The notes beneath the pieces are model-generated. The model had not been told where the DNA came from, did no database searches, and saw only the letters and a program-made list of their open reading frames with translations. Below, one piece after another: positions 43,019-52,333 of a DNA stretch of 64,000 nt. The stretch is from Iamia majanohamensis (GTDB taxonomy: Bacteria > Actinomycetota > Acidimicrobiia > Acidimicrobiales > Iamiaceae): positions 3,472,001 to 3,536,000 of the forward strand of contig NZ_CP116942.1 in assembly GCF_028532485.1 (NCBI RefSeq), written 5' to 3'. The position numbers and the translations under genes were made by a program. Numbering within the stretch: position 1 is the stretch's first letter; the number at the start of each line of letters is the position of its first letter.

Positions 43019-44347
43019 ATGGAGACGGCGTGCGAGCCCACCACGGCGGAGGCGATCGAGCGCCTCGCCGCCGCGCTCGACGACCTCCAGACCGCCGGGG
43101 TCACACCGTCGAGCGCGGATGATGCCCGGGAGCTGATCGTCGCCCTGGAGACCCAGGCCCGCCGCATGCGATCCCTGCAGGTCGGGCTGCTGTCCGAGAT
43201 CGATCGCACCGCGGCCTGTGTCCTCGACGGCCACGCCTCGGCCAAGGTCATGGTCCGCCACGTGGCCCAGCTCTCCGGGGCCGAGGCCCACCGCCGCGCC
43301 CAGTGCGCCCGGGCCATCCGGGCCATGCCCACGGTGCGCGACGCGTTCGCCTCGGGGCGGATCGGGGGCTGCCAGGTCGAGCGCATCGCCCGGGCGCACG
43401 CCAACCCCCGGGTCCGCGACGCCGTCGAGGCCAACGAGGCCTCCTTCGCCCACCAGGCCGAGGCTCAGGAGTACCGGGCCTTCGACGCCATGGTCGACGA
43501 CTGGGTCCGCCTCGTCGACGAGGACGGCACCCGCGACCGCGACCAACGCGCCCATGAGAACCGCGACGCCGCGTTGCACCAGGGCTTCGACGGGTCCTGG
43601 ACGCTGTCCGGCCGCTGCGGATCCCTGCCCGGTGTCGAGCTGGAGTCGATCTTCAAGGCGTTCTACGAGGCGGAGACCCTCGCCGACTGGGATGCCGCCC
43701 GGGCCGAGCGCGGCGACGCCGCCACCGCCTCCGACCTGGCCCGCACCGACGCCCAACGGCGGTTCGACGCTCTCCAGAAGGTGTTCCGCTCCGCCGCCAC
43801 GGCCCGGGCCGACGCCCCTGGCGGGTCCACCATCGAGACCAACATCGTCATCGACCACCACACGTTCGAACGGATGCTGGCCCGCCTCACCGGCGTCGAC
43901 CCACTCCTGCAAGGCGCCTTCGACCCGTTCCCGACCCGCTCCTACCGGTGCTCCACGTTGGACGGCCGGCCCGTCGAGGCCACCGTCGCCGTGGCCCAGG
44001 CCCTGGTGGGCCACGTGCGGCGGGTCGTCGTCGGCGCCGACGGCGTCGTCATCGACATGGGCCGCAAGAGAAGGCTGTTCACCGGGGCGGCAGCCCTCGC
44101 CGTCAAGCTCGAGCGCACCACCTGCTACTGGCCCGGCTGCCACACCCCCGTCACCGCCTGCCACTGCGACCACCTCCGACCCTGGTCGATCCGAGCCGAC
44201 GGCTCCGGCGGAGGCTGTACCTGCCCCGGCAACGGGGGACCCGGCTGCGGGAGGCACAACCACGACAAGGAACGCGGCTACCGCGTCTGGCGCGACCCCA
44301 CCGGCCACGTCCACGTGTACCGCCCCGACGGCACAGAGATCCACTGA
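43019..44347 (+). CDS. DUF222/HNH endonuclease (13E12 repeat family)
   Basis: A 442-residue protein with an N-terminal DUF222 helical domain (about residues 10-300) and a C-terminal HNH nuclease motif (CYWPGCHTPVTACHCDHLRPW, then CGRHNHDKERG; first segment about residue 362). This is the 13E12-repeat family, abundant and apparently mobile in actinobacteria. The ATG at 43019 is seven bases after a TACTCT -10 box (43006-43011), so it is leaderless. Codon use is less GC3-biased than the flanks. Whether it is a homing-type nuclease is not known. Confidence 0.87.
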   Translation: METACEPTTAEAIERLAAALDDLQTAGVTPSSADDARELIVALETQARRMRSLQVGLLSEIDRTAACVLDGHASAKVMVRHVAQLSGAEAHRRAQCARAIRAMPTVRDAFASGRIGGCQVERIARAHANPRVRDAVEANEASFAHQAEAQEYRAFDAMVDDWVRLVDEDGTRDRDQRAHENRDAALHQGFDGSWTLSGRCGSLPGVELESIFKAFYEAETLADWDAARAERGDAATASDLARTDAQRRFDALQKVFRSAATARADAPGGSTIETNIVIDHHTFERMLARLTGVDPLLQGAFDPFPTRSYRCSTLDGRPVEATVAVAQALVGHVRRVVVGADGVVIDMGRKRRLFTGAAALAVKLERTTCYWPGCHTPVTACHCDHLRPWSIRADGSGGGCTCPGNGGPGCGRHNHDKERGYRVWRDPTGHVHVYRPDGTEIH

Positions 44348-44448
44348 CCACCCCTCTCTGGGCGAGCCCCCGCCCACCGGCGACGACCAGCGGGGCCCCG
44401 CCGATGGGTCAGGGCGTCGCCGCCGGCCTCGGCGAGCGGGAGGGAGCC

Positions 44449-45180
44449 TCAGGCGAGGGCACCGCCGTCGACGACGTGCTCGGAGCCGGTGACGAACGAG
44501 GCCTCGTCCGAGGCGAGGAAGGCGACCAGCCGGGCCACCTCGTCGGGGCGGCCGTAGCGGGGCACGGGCCGGTCGAGGAGGGTGGACGGGTCGCGGAAGG
44601 CGGTCACCATGTCGGTGTCGATGGGGCCGGGGAGCACGGCGTTGACCCGGATGCCGTCGGGTCCCAGCTCCACCGCGGCGGTGCGGGTGAGGCCCCGCAG
44701 GGCGAACTTGCTGGCCGAGTAGGCCCCGAGCGCCTTCGCCCCCCGGGTGCCGGCGATCGACGAGACGTTGACGATGGACCCGCCGCCGGCCCGGCGCATG
44801 GGGCCGATGACGGCGCGGGTGCCGAGCCACGACCCGACGAGGTTGACCTCGAGGGCGGTGCGCAGGTCGGCCGGGTCGCCGTCCTCGATGGTGCCGACGG
44901 GCATGACCCCGGCGTTGTTGACCAGCACGGTGGGGTCGCCGAGGGCGTCGACGCAGGTGGCCACGGCCCCGGCCCACCCGTCCTCGTCCCGCACGTCGAG
45001 GGCGCAGGCCACCGCCGCGTCGCCCAGGCCGTCGGCCACGGCGGCGGCCGCGCCCTCGTCGACGTCGGCCACCAGCACCCGGGCCCCCTCGTCCACGAAC
45101 ACCGCGGCCTCGGCCGCCCCCTGCCCCCGACCGGCGCCGGTGATGAGGGCCACCCGCCCGGCCAGGCGACCCCCGCTCAC
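44449..45180 (-). CDS. SDR-family oxidoreductase
   Basis: A 243-residue classical short-chain dehydrogenase. It has TGAGRGQG near residue 14, NNAGV near 83, catalytic VNVSSIAG and AYSASKFAL, and GSEHVVDGG at the end. The GTG at 45180 overlaps the aldolase stop by four bases; the longer upstream frame lacks family character. It ends an operon with the class II aldolase and two hydrolases, probably oxidising a hydroxyl intermediate of that pathway. The substrate is unknown. Confidence 0.87.
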   Translation of the reverse strand: MSGGRLAGRVALITGAGRGQGAAEAAVFVDEGARVLVADVDEGAAAAVADGLGDAAVACALDVRDEDGWAGAVATCVDALGDPTVLVNNAGVMPVGTIEDGDPADLRTALEVNLVGSWLGTRAVIGPMRRAGGGSIVNVSSIAGTRGAKALGAYSASKFALRGLTRTAAVELGPDGIRVNAVLPGPIDTDMVTAFRDPSTLLDRPVPRYGRPDEVARLVAFLASDEASFVTGSEHVVDGGALA

Positions 45181-45872
45181 CGGAGGACGCCGACGAAGAG
45201 GTCCGGGTCCGACCGCTCCAGCCGGGCCAGGTTCGCGTCCCACATCTGCGGCAGGTAGTGCTTCTGGTAGGCGGCCTTGCCCGCCACCACCTCGGCCTCG
45301 GCGATCTCGGTGCCGCCGGCCGCCTCGCAGGCCAGGTGGCGGCGGGCCGACTGCTCCAGGGCGATGGCCTCGATGGTGGCCTGCTCCAGCGACTGCGAGG
45401 CGACGATCGCCCCGTGGTTCTTCATCAGGACCACCCGCTTGGCCCCGAGGGCGTCGACCACGGCCAGGTGCGACTTCACGCCGTCGTCGGCGTAGAGGGC
45501 CTGGTCGTCGTGGAACAGCACCGCGGCCACGTCGTACATGCCGAGGGGCCGACCGGTGGACGACAGGACCGAGACGAAGTGCGAGTGGAGGTGGACGATG
45601 GCCTCCACGTCGGGGCGGGTCTCGTAGATCCGGGCGTGGAAGCCCACCGCCGGGGAGAGGTCCATCTCGCCCTCCCGCACCTCGAGGTCGAAGCCGAGGC
45701 GACAGACGCCGTCGGGGGTGGTCTGGTCGAAGTACTCGAAGCCGGTGACCCAGAAGGCGTCCTCGGCGCCGGCGCGGGCGCTGACGTGGCCACCGACGGT
45801 GCTGTCGCAGCCCTCGCGGTAGAGCATGCGGCGCGCTGCGGCGATGCGGAACCGGATGTCGTCGATGTCCAC
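45177..45872 (-). CDS. Class II aldolase/adducin-family protein
   Basis: A 231-residue class II aldolase/adducin-fold protein. Zinc-binding histidines are in IVHLHSHF near residue 93 and in MKNHGAIV near 155. The substrate-binding GGHVSAR is near 27. Family members cleave or epimerise sugar phosphates or decarboxylate small acids. The operon (amidohydrolase before, SDR after) suggests a catabolic role for a non-sugar substrate, which is inferred. Confidence 0.88.
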   Translation of the reverse strand: MDIDDIRFRIAAARRMLYREGCDSTVGGHVSARAGAEDAFWVTGFEYFDQTTPDGVCRLGFDLEVREGEMDLSPAVGFHARIYETRPDVEAIVHLHSHFVSVLSSTGRPLGMYDVAAVLFHDDQALYADDGVKSHLAVVDALGAKRVVLMKNHGAIVASQSLEQATIEAIALEQSARRHLACEAAGGTEIAEAEVVAGKAAYQKHYLPQMWDANLARLERSDPDLFVGVLR

Positions 45873-45884
45873 CAGGTGCTCCGG

Positions 45885-47144
45885 TCAGTAGGCGTCGGGG
45901 TCGGTGCGCACGGCCTCGGGCACCGGGTGGTCGAACAGCCGGGAGGCGTTCTCCCAGGTGAGCTTGCGCACGTCGTCCGCCGGGAAGTGGCCGATCTGGG
46001 CGTGCAGCAGGTCGTGGGTGTCGGGCCAGGTGCCGTCCTGGTGGGGGTAGTCGGTCTCCAGCAGCACGTGGTCGATCCCGATGAGGTGCCGCTGCTCCAG
46101 GGCGGAGGGGTCGTCGATGGCGCAGAACCAGAAGCTCCGCTGCAGCACCTCACGGGGCGTGAGGTCGATGCCCTCCCAGGTGCCGTACACCTGCTGGTAG
46201 CGACCGACGTGGTCGAGGCGGTCGAGCAGGCCCGCCACCCACCCCAGCCCTCCCTCGGACAGGCAGATGCGGAGGTCGGGGAAGCGGACCGGGATCTTGG
46301 AGTAGAGCCAGTCGACCGCGGCGAACATGGCCCACCCGAAGAACAGCACGCCGATGGTGTCGGACGGCGCGTCCGACGACGTCATGGGGGCGCTCGACGA
46401 CGAGCCCACGTGCAGGCACACCACCGTGCCCGTCTCCTCGCACGCGGCCATGAACGGGTCCCAGTGCCCGGTGTGCAGCGACGGCAGGCCCAGGCGCTCG
46501 GGCAGCTCGGGGAAGGTCACCGCCCTGAAGCCGCGCTCGGCGTTGCGTCGGATCTCGGCTGCGCCCCGCTCGGGGTCGAGCAGCCACGGCACCTGGCAGG
46601 CGATGATGCGGCCCGGGTGGGTGCCGGCCCACTCGTGGAGGTGCCAGTCGTTGGCGGCCTGCACCACGGCCCAGGCCAGGTCGGGGTCGCTGACGCCCAG
46701 CTGGTAGCGCTGGCCGGCGAAGCCGGGGAGCGACGACGGGAAGTTCAGCGAGGCGTAGACGCCGTTGAGGTCCATGTCGTGGACCCGGGCGTCGATGTCC
46801 CAGGCGCCCCGGCGCATCTCGTCGAAGCGGCTGGGCTCGAAGCTGCGCTCCTCGAGGGGCCGGCCGACCACCGCGTTGAGGCCCACCTTGTAGTGGCGCT
46901 GGTCGTCGTAGAGCCAGTACTCCATGCCGTCGTCGTCGAGCTCGACGCGGGGTGCCCGGTCCTGGAGGGCGGCGGGGAGGCGACCCTCGAACATGTGGGG
47001 CGGCTCGACGAGGTGGTCGTCGACCGAGATGAGCGTGAACCGGCGGGGGCGGCGCTCGGGCTCGGGCAGGAAGGTGACCTGCTCCTTGCCGCCGGTGGCG
47101 AAGAAGCCGGGCCGCTTCTCGAGGTCGTCGAAGCTGATCGACAT
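45885..47144 (-). CDS. Amidohydrolase-2 (ACMSD-like TIM barrel) protein
   Basis: A 419-residue metal-dependent TIM-barrel hydrolase or decarboxylase of the amidohydrolase-2 family. The first-strand site reads LISVDDHLVEPP (Asp-x-His variant of HxH). VCLHVGSS supplies another histidine, and LLETDYPHQDGTWPDT carries the metal-binding aspartate. The D-x-H pattern is frequent in actinobacterial relatives whose substrates are unknown. GGAGGA precedes the ATG. Confidence 0.85.
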   Translation of the reverse strand: MSISFDDLEKRPGFFATGGKEQVTFLPEPERRPRRFTLISVDDHLVEPPHMFEGRLPAALQDRAPRVELDDDGMEYWLYDDQRHYKVGLNAVVGRPLEERSFEPSRFDEMRRGAWDIDARVHDMDLNGVYASLNFPSSLPGFAGQRYQLGVSDPDLAWAVVQAANDWHLHEWAGTHPGRIIACQVPWLLDPERGAAEIRRNAERGFRAVTFPELPERLGLPSLHTGHWDPFMAACEETGTVVCLHVGSSSSAPMTSSDAPSDTIGVLFFGWAMFAAVDWLYSKIPVRFPDLRICLSEGGLGWVAGLLDRLDHVGRYQQVYGTWEGIDLTPREVLQRSFWFCAIDDPSALEQRHLIGIDHVLLETDYPHQDGTWPDTHDLLHAQIGHFPADDVRKLTWENASRLFDHPVPEAVRTDPDAY

Positions 47145-47169
47145 CAGGTCCTCCTCCCGGTGGCGAGGC

Positions 47170-48879
47170 TCAGCACGGGCGCACCACCTGGCCGGGCGTG
47201 GCGCCGGTGGGCGTGCCGTCGTCGACCACGACGGTGCCGTTGACGATGGTGGCCCGGATGCCCTCGGGCACGCTGCGGAACCGCTCCAGGCCGGTGCGCT
47301 CGTCGACGGCGAGGCCGCAGCGCCCCACGGCGAGCCGCTCGGGGTCGAAGAGGAAGACGTCGGCCGGGCGACCGACGGCGAGCACGCCCCGGTCGCGCAG
47401 GCCCACCACGCCGGCGGGCACCGAGGTCATCAGCCGGATGGCCTCCTCCAGGCGCCAGAGCTGCTCGCCCTGCCACCAGGTGGTCAGGAAGTAGGTCGAC
47501 CACTCGGCCCCGTCGTCCCAGCCCAGGTGGGCACCGCCGTCGGACACGCCCACCACCATCTGGGGGTGGCGCTGCACGTCGCGCAGGAGCTCGCGCCACG
47601 CCGGTGTCTCGTTCGACCAGTGGAAGACCGTCTCCAGGTCGTCGGCCAGGGCCAGGTCGAACACGACGTCGGCCGGGTGCCGGCCGTCCTCGCCGGCGAG
47701 GGCGCCGACGGTGCGGCCCTCGGCGGCCCGGTTCGCGTCGCTGTGCACCCGGGCCACCCGGAGCGACTCCCAGATCGGCGGGGGGAGGGTGGAGCCGACC
47801 GACGCGTCCCTGTTGGGGTGGTCGATGGCGTCGCGCAGCCGGGCCCGGTGCTCGGGGTCGCGCAGCAGGCGGACCTTCTCGTCGTGGGGCTCGGCCAGCA
47901 GTGCGTCCCAGAGCGGCACGCCCTCGTAGCGGCTGGTGCCCCTGGCGAGGGAGAAGGGCCCGTTCAGGGGCCGGGCCATGAGCAGGGAGTAGACGGGCGC
48001 CCCGGCTGCGGCGGACCGGTCGAGGAAGGCGCTGGACGCGGCCCACGCCTTCGTGGGGGCGTCGACCTTGGACCGCCCGCCGAGGCCCTGGGTCACCACC
48101 GGGACACCCGCTCGTCCGGCCAGCTCGATGAGCAGGTCGCGGTCGGCGGCGTCGATGCCCTCGACCGCGGAGCCGGGCGCGTAGGCGATGGAGCCGACAC
48201 CGGTGCGGCCCTGGACGTCGGCCAGGGCCCGCATCTCGTCCAGGCTGGCCAGGCGGCTGGGCACCGGGCGGTCGGCCATGTCGAGGTGGGTCGGGGCGTG
48301 GGAGGACGACAGCCCCAGCGAGCCGTCGGCCATCGCCCGGGCGAACAGGGTGCTGATGGCGTCGAGCTCGTCGGGGGTGGAGGCCCGCTCGAAGGCGGCG
48401 TCGCCCATGACCCAGCGGCGGAGCGCGGAGTGGCCCACGTACATGCCCAGGTTGAGGCCGAGGCGGCCGGACCGGGTGTCGAGGTACTCGCCGAAGGTCT
48501 CGAACCCCCACGGGATGCGGTCGAGGGCGGCCGGGTCCATGCCCTCGACCCGGGCGAACATCTGGGCCACGTAGGCGTGGTCGTCGGCGCGGCACGGGGC
48601 GATGGAGAAGCCGCAGTTGCCGGCGGCCACCGTGGTCACGCCGTGCAGGGCGGAGGTGTCGCACAGCGGGTCCCACGTGAGCTGGGGGTCGTAGTGGGTG
48701 TGGATGTCGACGATGCCGGGCGCGACCACCAGGCCGTCGGCATCGATCACCTGGCGGGCCTCGCCGTCGACCCGGCCGACGGCGGTGACCCGCCCGTCGC
48801 TGACCGCCACGTCGGCGGTCCGGCCCGGCAGGCCGGTGCCGTCGACCACCAGTCCGCCCCGGATCACCAGGTCGTGCAC
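47170..48879 (-). CDS. N-acyl-D-amino-acid deacylase-like amidohydrolase (copy 1)
   Basis: A 569-residue amidohydrolase-3 enzyme. The metal site is DIHTHYDPQ near residue 60. The catalytic/bridging cysteine block is AAGNCGFSIAP near 92, and SDGGAHLGWDDGA near 450 carries the metal aspartate. These features mark D-aminoacylases and related hydantoinase-like enzymes. The GTG is preceded by GAGGAGG. A second, divergent copy is at 49989-51635. The true substrate may not be an acyl-D-amino acid, since this family is broad. Confidence 0.87.
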   Translation of the reverse strand: MHDLVIRGGLVVDGTGLPGRTADVAVSDGRVTAVGRVDGEARQVIDADGLVVAPGIVDIHTHYDPQLTWDPLCDTSALHGVTTVAAGNCGFSIAPCRADDHAYVAQMFARVEGMDPAALDRIPWGFETFGEYLDTRSGRLGLNLGMYVGHSALRRWVMGDAAFERASTPDELDAISTLFARAMADGSLGLSSSHAPTHLDMADRPVPSRLASLDEMRALADVQGRTGVGSIAYAPGSAVEGIDAADRDLLIELAGRAGVPVVTQGLGGRSKVDAPTKAWAASSAFLDRSAAAGAPVYSLLMARPLNGPFSLARGTSRYEGVPLWDALLAEPHDEKVRLLRDPEHRARLRDAIDHPNRDASVGSTLPPPIWESLRVARVHSDANRAAEGRTVGALAGEDGRHPADVVFDLALADDLETVFHWSNETPAWRELLRDVQRHPQMVVGVSDGGAHLGWDDGAEWSTYFLTTWWQGEQLWRLEEAIRLMTSVPAGVVGLRDRGVLAVGRPADVFLFDPERLAVGRCGLAVDERTGLERFRSVPEGIRATIVNGTVVVDDGTPTGATPGQVVRPC

Positions 48880-48930
48880 AGGTCCTCCTCCATGCCGCGG
48901 CGCAAGCAGACCGGCCGACAGGTCGCAGGC

Positions 48931-48961
48931 ACGTCACGAGGTGCCAGGCCCCTCGTGACGT
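48931..48961. terminator. Palindromic terminator, third copy
   Basis: The arms ACGTCACGAGGTGCC and GGCCCCTCGTGACGT pair with one mismatch around a single A. It is 9 bp past the stop of the minus-strand cyclase gene and upstream of the D-aminoacylase-like gene. It is a sister of the copies at 9982-10012 and at the IS. Confidence 0.7.
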
Positions 48962-48970
48962 CGGGCGCGG

Positions 48971-49927
48971 TCACAGGAGGGCCACCGGGTTGACGGGGCA
49001 GCCGGTGCCGCCGGGGATGCGCAGGGCGCTGATCGTGAGGAGGAACTCGTGGCGCCCGGCGCCGGCGCAGGCCTGGGCCAGGCGGTCGAGGGCCATGTTG
49101 TCGACGAGGTGGAGCCCCATGGCCACGATGCCGATCTGGTGGACCGGGAACGGCCACTGCGGCGTGGGGCGGAACGGCATGCGATCCGAGATGCCGTCGC
49201 CGCCGAGCAGCGCCACCTGGCGCTCGGCCAGCCAGGGCAGGCACTCGGGGGCCAGGCCGGCCAGGCCCTCGGTGAAGGGGTCGAGCCGACCGCCCTGCGC
49301 GGCCCGCCGGGCGTCGCGCCCGGTGGAGACGACGAGCAGGTCGCCGGGACCGACCCGCAGGCCCTCGGCCTCCTCGGCCGCCTCCAGGTCCGCGACCCCG
49401 ATGGCCACGTCGGGCTCGAGGAAGGCGACGCCGTGGGCGGCGGGCACGTCGAGCAGCACGCCCCGGCCCACCACGCCGTCGGCCAGGCTCATCACCGTGT
49501 TGCGGCGGGCCCCGTCGCTGCGCACCTCGCTGGCCGGACGGCCGCCGTACATCAGGCCCCGCACGAACATGTGCGACAGGGCGTCGACGTGGGTGGTGCC
49601 CAGGCCGTGGACCTCGGTGCCGATGTAGTCACCGCAGGCCTCGTAGCCGGGCAGGCCCTGGGCGTCGAGGGCGTCGCCCGAGGTGAGCATGTGGTGCTGG
49701 GCCGCCACCGGCGCCTCGACCGACGGGGCCACCGGGAGGTCGCGGGCCAGGCTCACGGTGGTGCCGTCGACCACCAGGCCGGCGGCGTGGGCCCGGTGGG
49801 CGGCGGTCTGGTGGTTGAGCGCGCCCCTCTCGTCGTCGTCGCCCCACCGCCCCCAGACGCACAGCACGTCGAACAGGGCGTCGAGCTCGGCGGTCGTCGC
49901 CTCCTCGTGGACCTCGGTGCTCGCCAT
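48971..49927 (-). CDS. Cyclase-family (kynurenine-formamidase-like) metal hydrolase
   Basis: A 318-residue member of the cyclase family (PF04199). The metal-binding motif HxDxxxH is visible as THVDALSHMF near residue 113, and further ligands are in GDLLVVSTGRD and LLGGDGISD. Relatives open formamides, lactones or cyclic amides. The ATG at 49927 was chosen over a longer start. It is divergent from the D-aminoacylase copy 2, with the CTAAC-N4-GTYAG motif between them. Confidence 0.85.
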   Translation of the reverse strand: MASTEVHEEATTAELDALFDVLCVWGRWGDDDERGALNHQTAAHRAHAAGLVVDGTTVSLARDLPVAPSVEAPVAAQHHMLTSGDALDAQGLPGYEACGDYIGTEVHGLGTTHVDALSHMFVRGLMYGGRPASEVRSDGARRNTVMSLADGVVGRGVLLDVPAAHGVAFLEPDVAIGVADLEAAEEAEGLRVGPGDLLVVSTGRDARRAAQGGRLDPFTEGLAGLAPECLPWLAERQVALLGGDGISDRMPFRPTPQWPFPVHQIGIVAMGLHLVDNMALDRLAQACAGAGRHEFLLTISALRIPGGTGCPVNPVALL

Positions 49928-49953
49928 CGACCTCACGCCTCCTCGCCGGTAGG

Positions 49954-49967
49954 CTAACAACCGTTAG
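49954..49967. promoter_or_regulatory. CTAAC-N4-GTTAG operator candidate
   Basis: CTAACAACCGTTAG has perfect 5-bp arms with a 4-nt spacer. It lies 22 bp before the D-aminoacylase-TetR operon and 27 bp upstream of the divergent cyclase gene. It is a likely site for the TetR encoded at 51635. Confidence 0.6.
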
Positions 49968-49988
49968 TCTACCGATCGGGAGGTCGCC

Positions 49989-51635
49989 ATGCCGAGGGAC
50001 GTGCTCCGGGGGGCCCGCCTGGTCGACGGCACCGGTGGGCCCGAGCGCTCGGCCGACGTGGTGGTGGCCGACGGCCGCATCGAGGCGGTGACCGCCCCGG
50101 GCACGGCCGACGGCGACGTGGTCGACCTCGACGGCCTCGTCCTGGCGCCCGGCTTCATCGACCCCCACACCCACTACGACGCCCAGCTGCTGTGGGACGC
50201 GGGGCTCACCCCGTCGTCGTGGCACGGCGTCACCACCGTGGTCACGGGCAACTGCGGCTTCGGCATCGCCCCCACTCGCCCGAAGGACCGGCCCACGGTG
50301 ATGCGGGTGCTGGAGAACGTGGAGGGCATGCCCCTCGACGCGCTGGAGCAGGGCATCGACTGGGGCTTCGAGACCTTCCCCGAGTACCTCGACGCCGTCG
50401 AGGCCCGACCCCTCCGCCTGAACGTGGCCGCCCTGCTCGGCCACACGCCGCTCCGCTACTGGGTGATGGGCGACGACGCCACCGAGCGGGAGGCCACCGA
50501 CGACGAGGTGGCAGCCATGGCTGCCCTGGTCGACGAGGGGATGGAGGTCGGCGCCGTCGGCGTGTCGACGTCACGCTCGCCCAGCCACGTGGGCGCGTAC
50601 GGCCGGCCCGTGCCCAGCCGGGCCGCGACCGTGGCCGAGCTCACGGCCATCCTCGAGCCGCTGCGCGCGCGGGGCGCGGGCTACGTGGAGGCCACCTGGG
50701 GCCCGGACTTCCACGTCGACGAGGCCGCCGCCCTGGCCCGCCACCTCGACCGGCCGGTGTCGTGGGCGGCGATCATGGCCAACCACCGCGAGCCGGGCGT
50801 GGCGGTGGCGACCGCGGAGCGGGTGGTGGCCGCCGGCGGCCCGGTGTTCCCCCAGATCGCGTGCCGCCCGATCGTGGTGCAGATCCAGCTGAGCGACCCC
50901 TCCCCCTTCGCCACCGCGCCGGCCTTCGCCGAGGTCCTGGGGCGCGAGCGGGCCGATCGGGCCGCCCTCTACGCGGAGGAGGGCTGGCGCCGGCGGGCGG
51001 CCGCCGACCTGGAGGCCACCTGGGGCCCGCTGCTCGAGCGGGGCCAGGTGGCCGAGAGCGCCCGCCACGCGGAGCTGGTCGACGGGCCGACGCTCGGCGA
51101 GCTGGCCGCGGCGTCGGGCCGGACCGCCCTGGCGGTGATGGCCGACCTGGCCCTGGAGGAGGACCTGACCACCCGCTTCCGGGTGGCCGTGGTCAACGAC
51201 GACGACGACCAGATCGCCGAGCTCCTCGCCTACCCGGACCTCCTCCTCGGCCTCTCCGACGCCGGCGCCCACACCAGCCAGCTGTGCGACGCCAACTACG
51301 CCACCTGGCTGCTGGGCCACTGGTGGCGCGACCGGGGGACGCTCACCCTGGAGCAGGCGGTGTGGCGCCTCACCGGGCACCCGGCCCAGGTCGTCGGGCT
51401 CACCGGACGGGGCCGGGTGGAGGCGGGCTGGCATGCTGACCTGGTGGCCTTCGACCCCGACACCGTGGGCACCGGGCCGGCGCAGCGGGTGACGGACTTC
51501 CCGGGCGGCTGCGACCGCCTGGTCGCGCCGAGCACCGGCATCGTCCACACCTGGGTGGGGGGCGAGCGCACCTGGTCCGACGGGGCCGAGGTGGCCGGCG
51601 CCGGCTCCGGGCGGCTGCTGCGGCACGGGCGCTGA
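49989..51635 (+). CDS. N-acyl-D-amino-acid deacylase-like amidohydrolase (copy 2)
   Basis: A 548-residue amidohydrolase-3 enzyme paralogous to the one at 47170-48879. The metal motif is DPHTHYDAQ near residue 56, the cysteine block TGNCGFGIAP near 87, and the metal aspartate LGLSDAGAH near 418. It overlaps the TetR gene by one base (TGATG), so regulator and enzyme are co-made. An operator candidate lies just upstream. The substrate is unknown. Confidence 0.87.
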   Translation: MPRDVLRGARLVDGTGGPERSADVVVADGRIEAVTAPGTADGDVVDLDGLVLAPGFIDPHTHYDAQLLWDAGLTPSSWHGVTTVVTGNCGFGIAPTRPKDRPTVMRVLENVEGMPLDALEQGIDWGFETFPEYLDAVEARPLRLNVAALLGHTPLRYWVMGDDATEREATDDEVAAMAALVDEGMEVGAVGVSTSRSPSHVGAYGRPVPSRAATVAELTAILEPLRARGAGYVEATWGPDFHVDEAAALARHLDRPVSWAAIMANHREPGVAVATAERVVAAGGPVFPQIACRPIVVQIQLSDPSPFATAPAFAEVLGRERADRAALYAEEGWRRRAAADLEATWGPLLERGQVAESARHAELVDGPTLGELAAASGRTALAVMADLALEEDLTTRFRVAVVNDDDDQIAELLAYPDLLLGLSDAGAHTSQLCDANYATWLLGHWWRDRGTLTLEQAVWRLTGHPAQVVGLTGRGRVEAGWHADLVAFDPDTVGTGPAQRVTDFPGGCDRLVAPSTGIVHTWVGGERTWSDGAEVAGAGSGRLLRHGR

Positions 51636-52237
51636 TGTCGACCCGTCGGGCCGAGATCGTCGACGTGGCCAAGGACCTGTTCGCGGCCCGCGGCTACGCG
51701 GCCACGTCCATGCGCGACATCGCCCTGGCCAGCGACCTGCTGGCCGGCAGCCTCTACTCCCACTTCCGCTCCAAGGCCCACATCCTCGAGCTGGTGCTGC
51801 TGCCCTTCTTCGACCAGCTCATCCCGGGCCAGCGCGCCGCCCTGGAGGCCGGGTCCACCGGCGCCGAGGAGGTGGAGGACATGCTCCGGCGGGTGCTCGC
51901 GGTGTGCGCCGCCCACGACGCCGAGCTCACGATCCTCCACTACGACTGGGCCCACCTGGCCGAGATCGACGAGCTGGCCGAGGTGGTGGCGCGCAGCAGC
52001 GAGACCCTCGAGCTGTGGGAGCAGGCCCTGGCCCGGGGCCAGGCCGACGGCTCCCTGCGGTCCGAGGTCGGGATCCCCACCGCGGTGCGCATCATCACCA
52101 GCTCGATCCACGGCGTGCTCGACCGTCGCCGGTTCGGCACCCTGGCCGACGACGCGCCCCGCGACGTCGACGCCCTGGCCGACGAGGTGGTGGCCTCCCT
52201 CGTCAGCGGCCTCCGCACCACCCCCGCCCGCGTCTGA
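51635..52237 (+). CDS. TetR-family regulator, KstR2-like type
   Basis: A 200-residue TetR regulator. The helix-turn-helix (about residues 8-52) reads AKDLFAARGYAATSMRDIA and then GSLYSHFRSKAHILE. The GSLY-HF-SK wording is shared with KstR2 and related acyl-CoA-sensing repressors. The C-terminal ligand domain is helical. It is co-transcribed with the D-aminoacylase-like gene and probably binds CTAAC-N4-GTYAG motifs at 49954 and 55635. That link is inferred from position. Confidence 0.83.
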   Translation: MSTRRAEIVDVAKDLFAARGYAATSMRDIALASDLLAGSLYSHFRSKAHILELVLLPFFDQLIPGQRAALEAGSTGAEEVEDMLRRVLAVCAAHDAELTILHYDWAHLAEIDELAEVVARSSETLELWEQALARGQADGSLRSEVGIPTAVRIITSSIHGVLDRRRFGTLADDAPRDVDALADEVVASLVSGLRTTPARV

Positions 52238-52333
52238 CGCACCCCACCGGGGGCCGCCCACCGAGGTGGCACGCGAGCACGACGGATCCCGGGGCCGGAC
52301 GCGTGGCCGCTCGGACGGTGGCCCGGCAGGACC

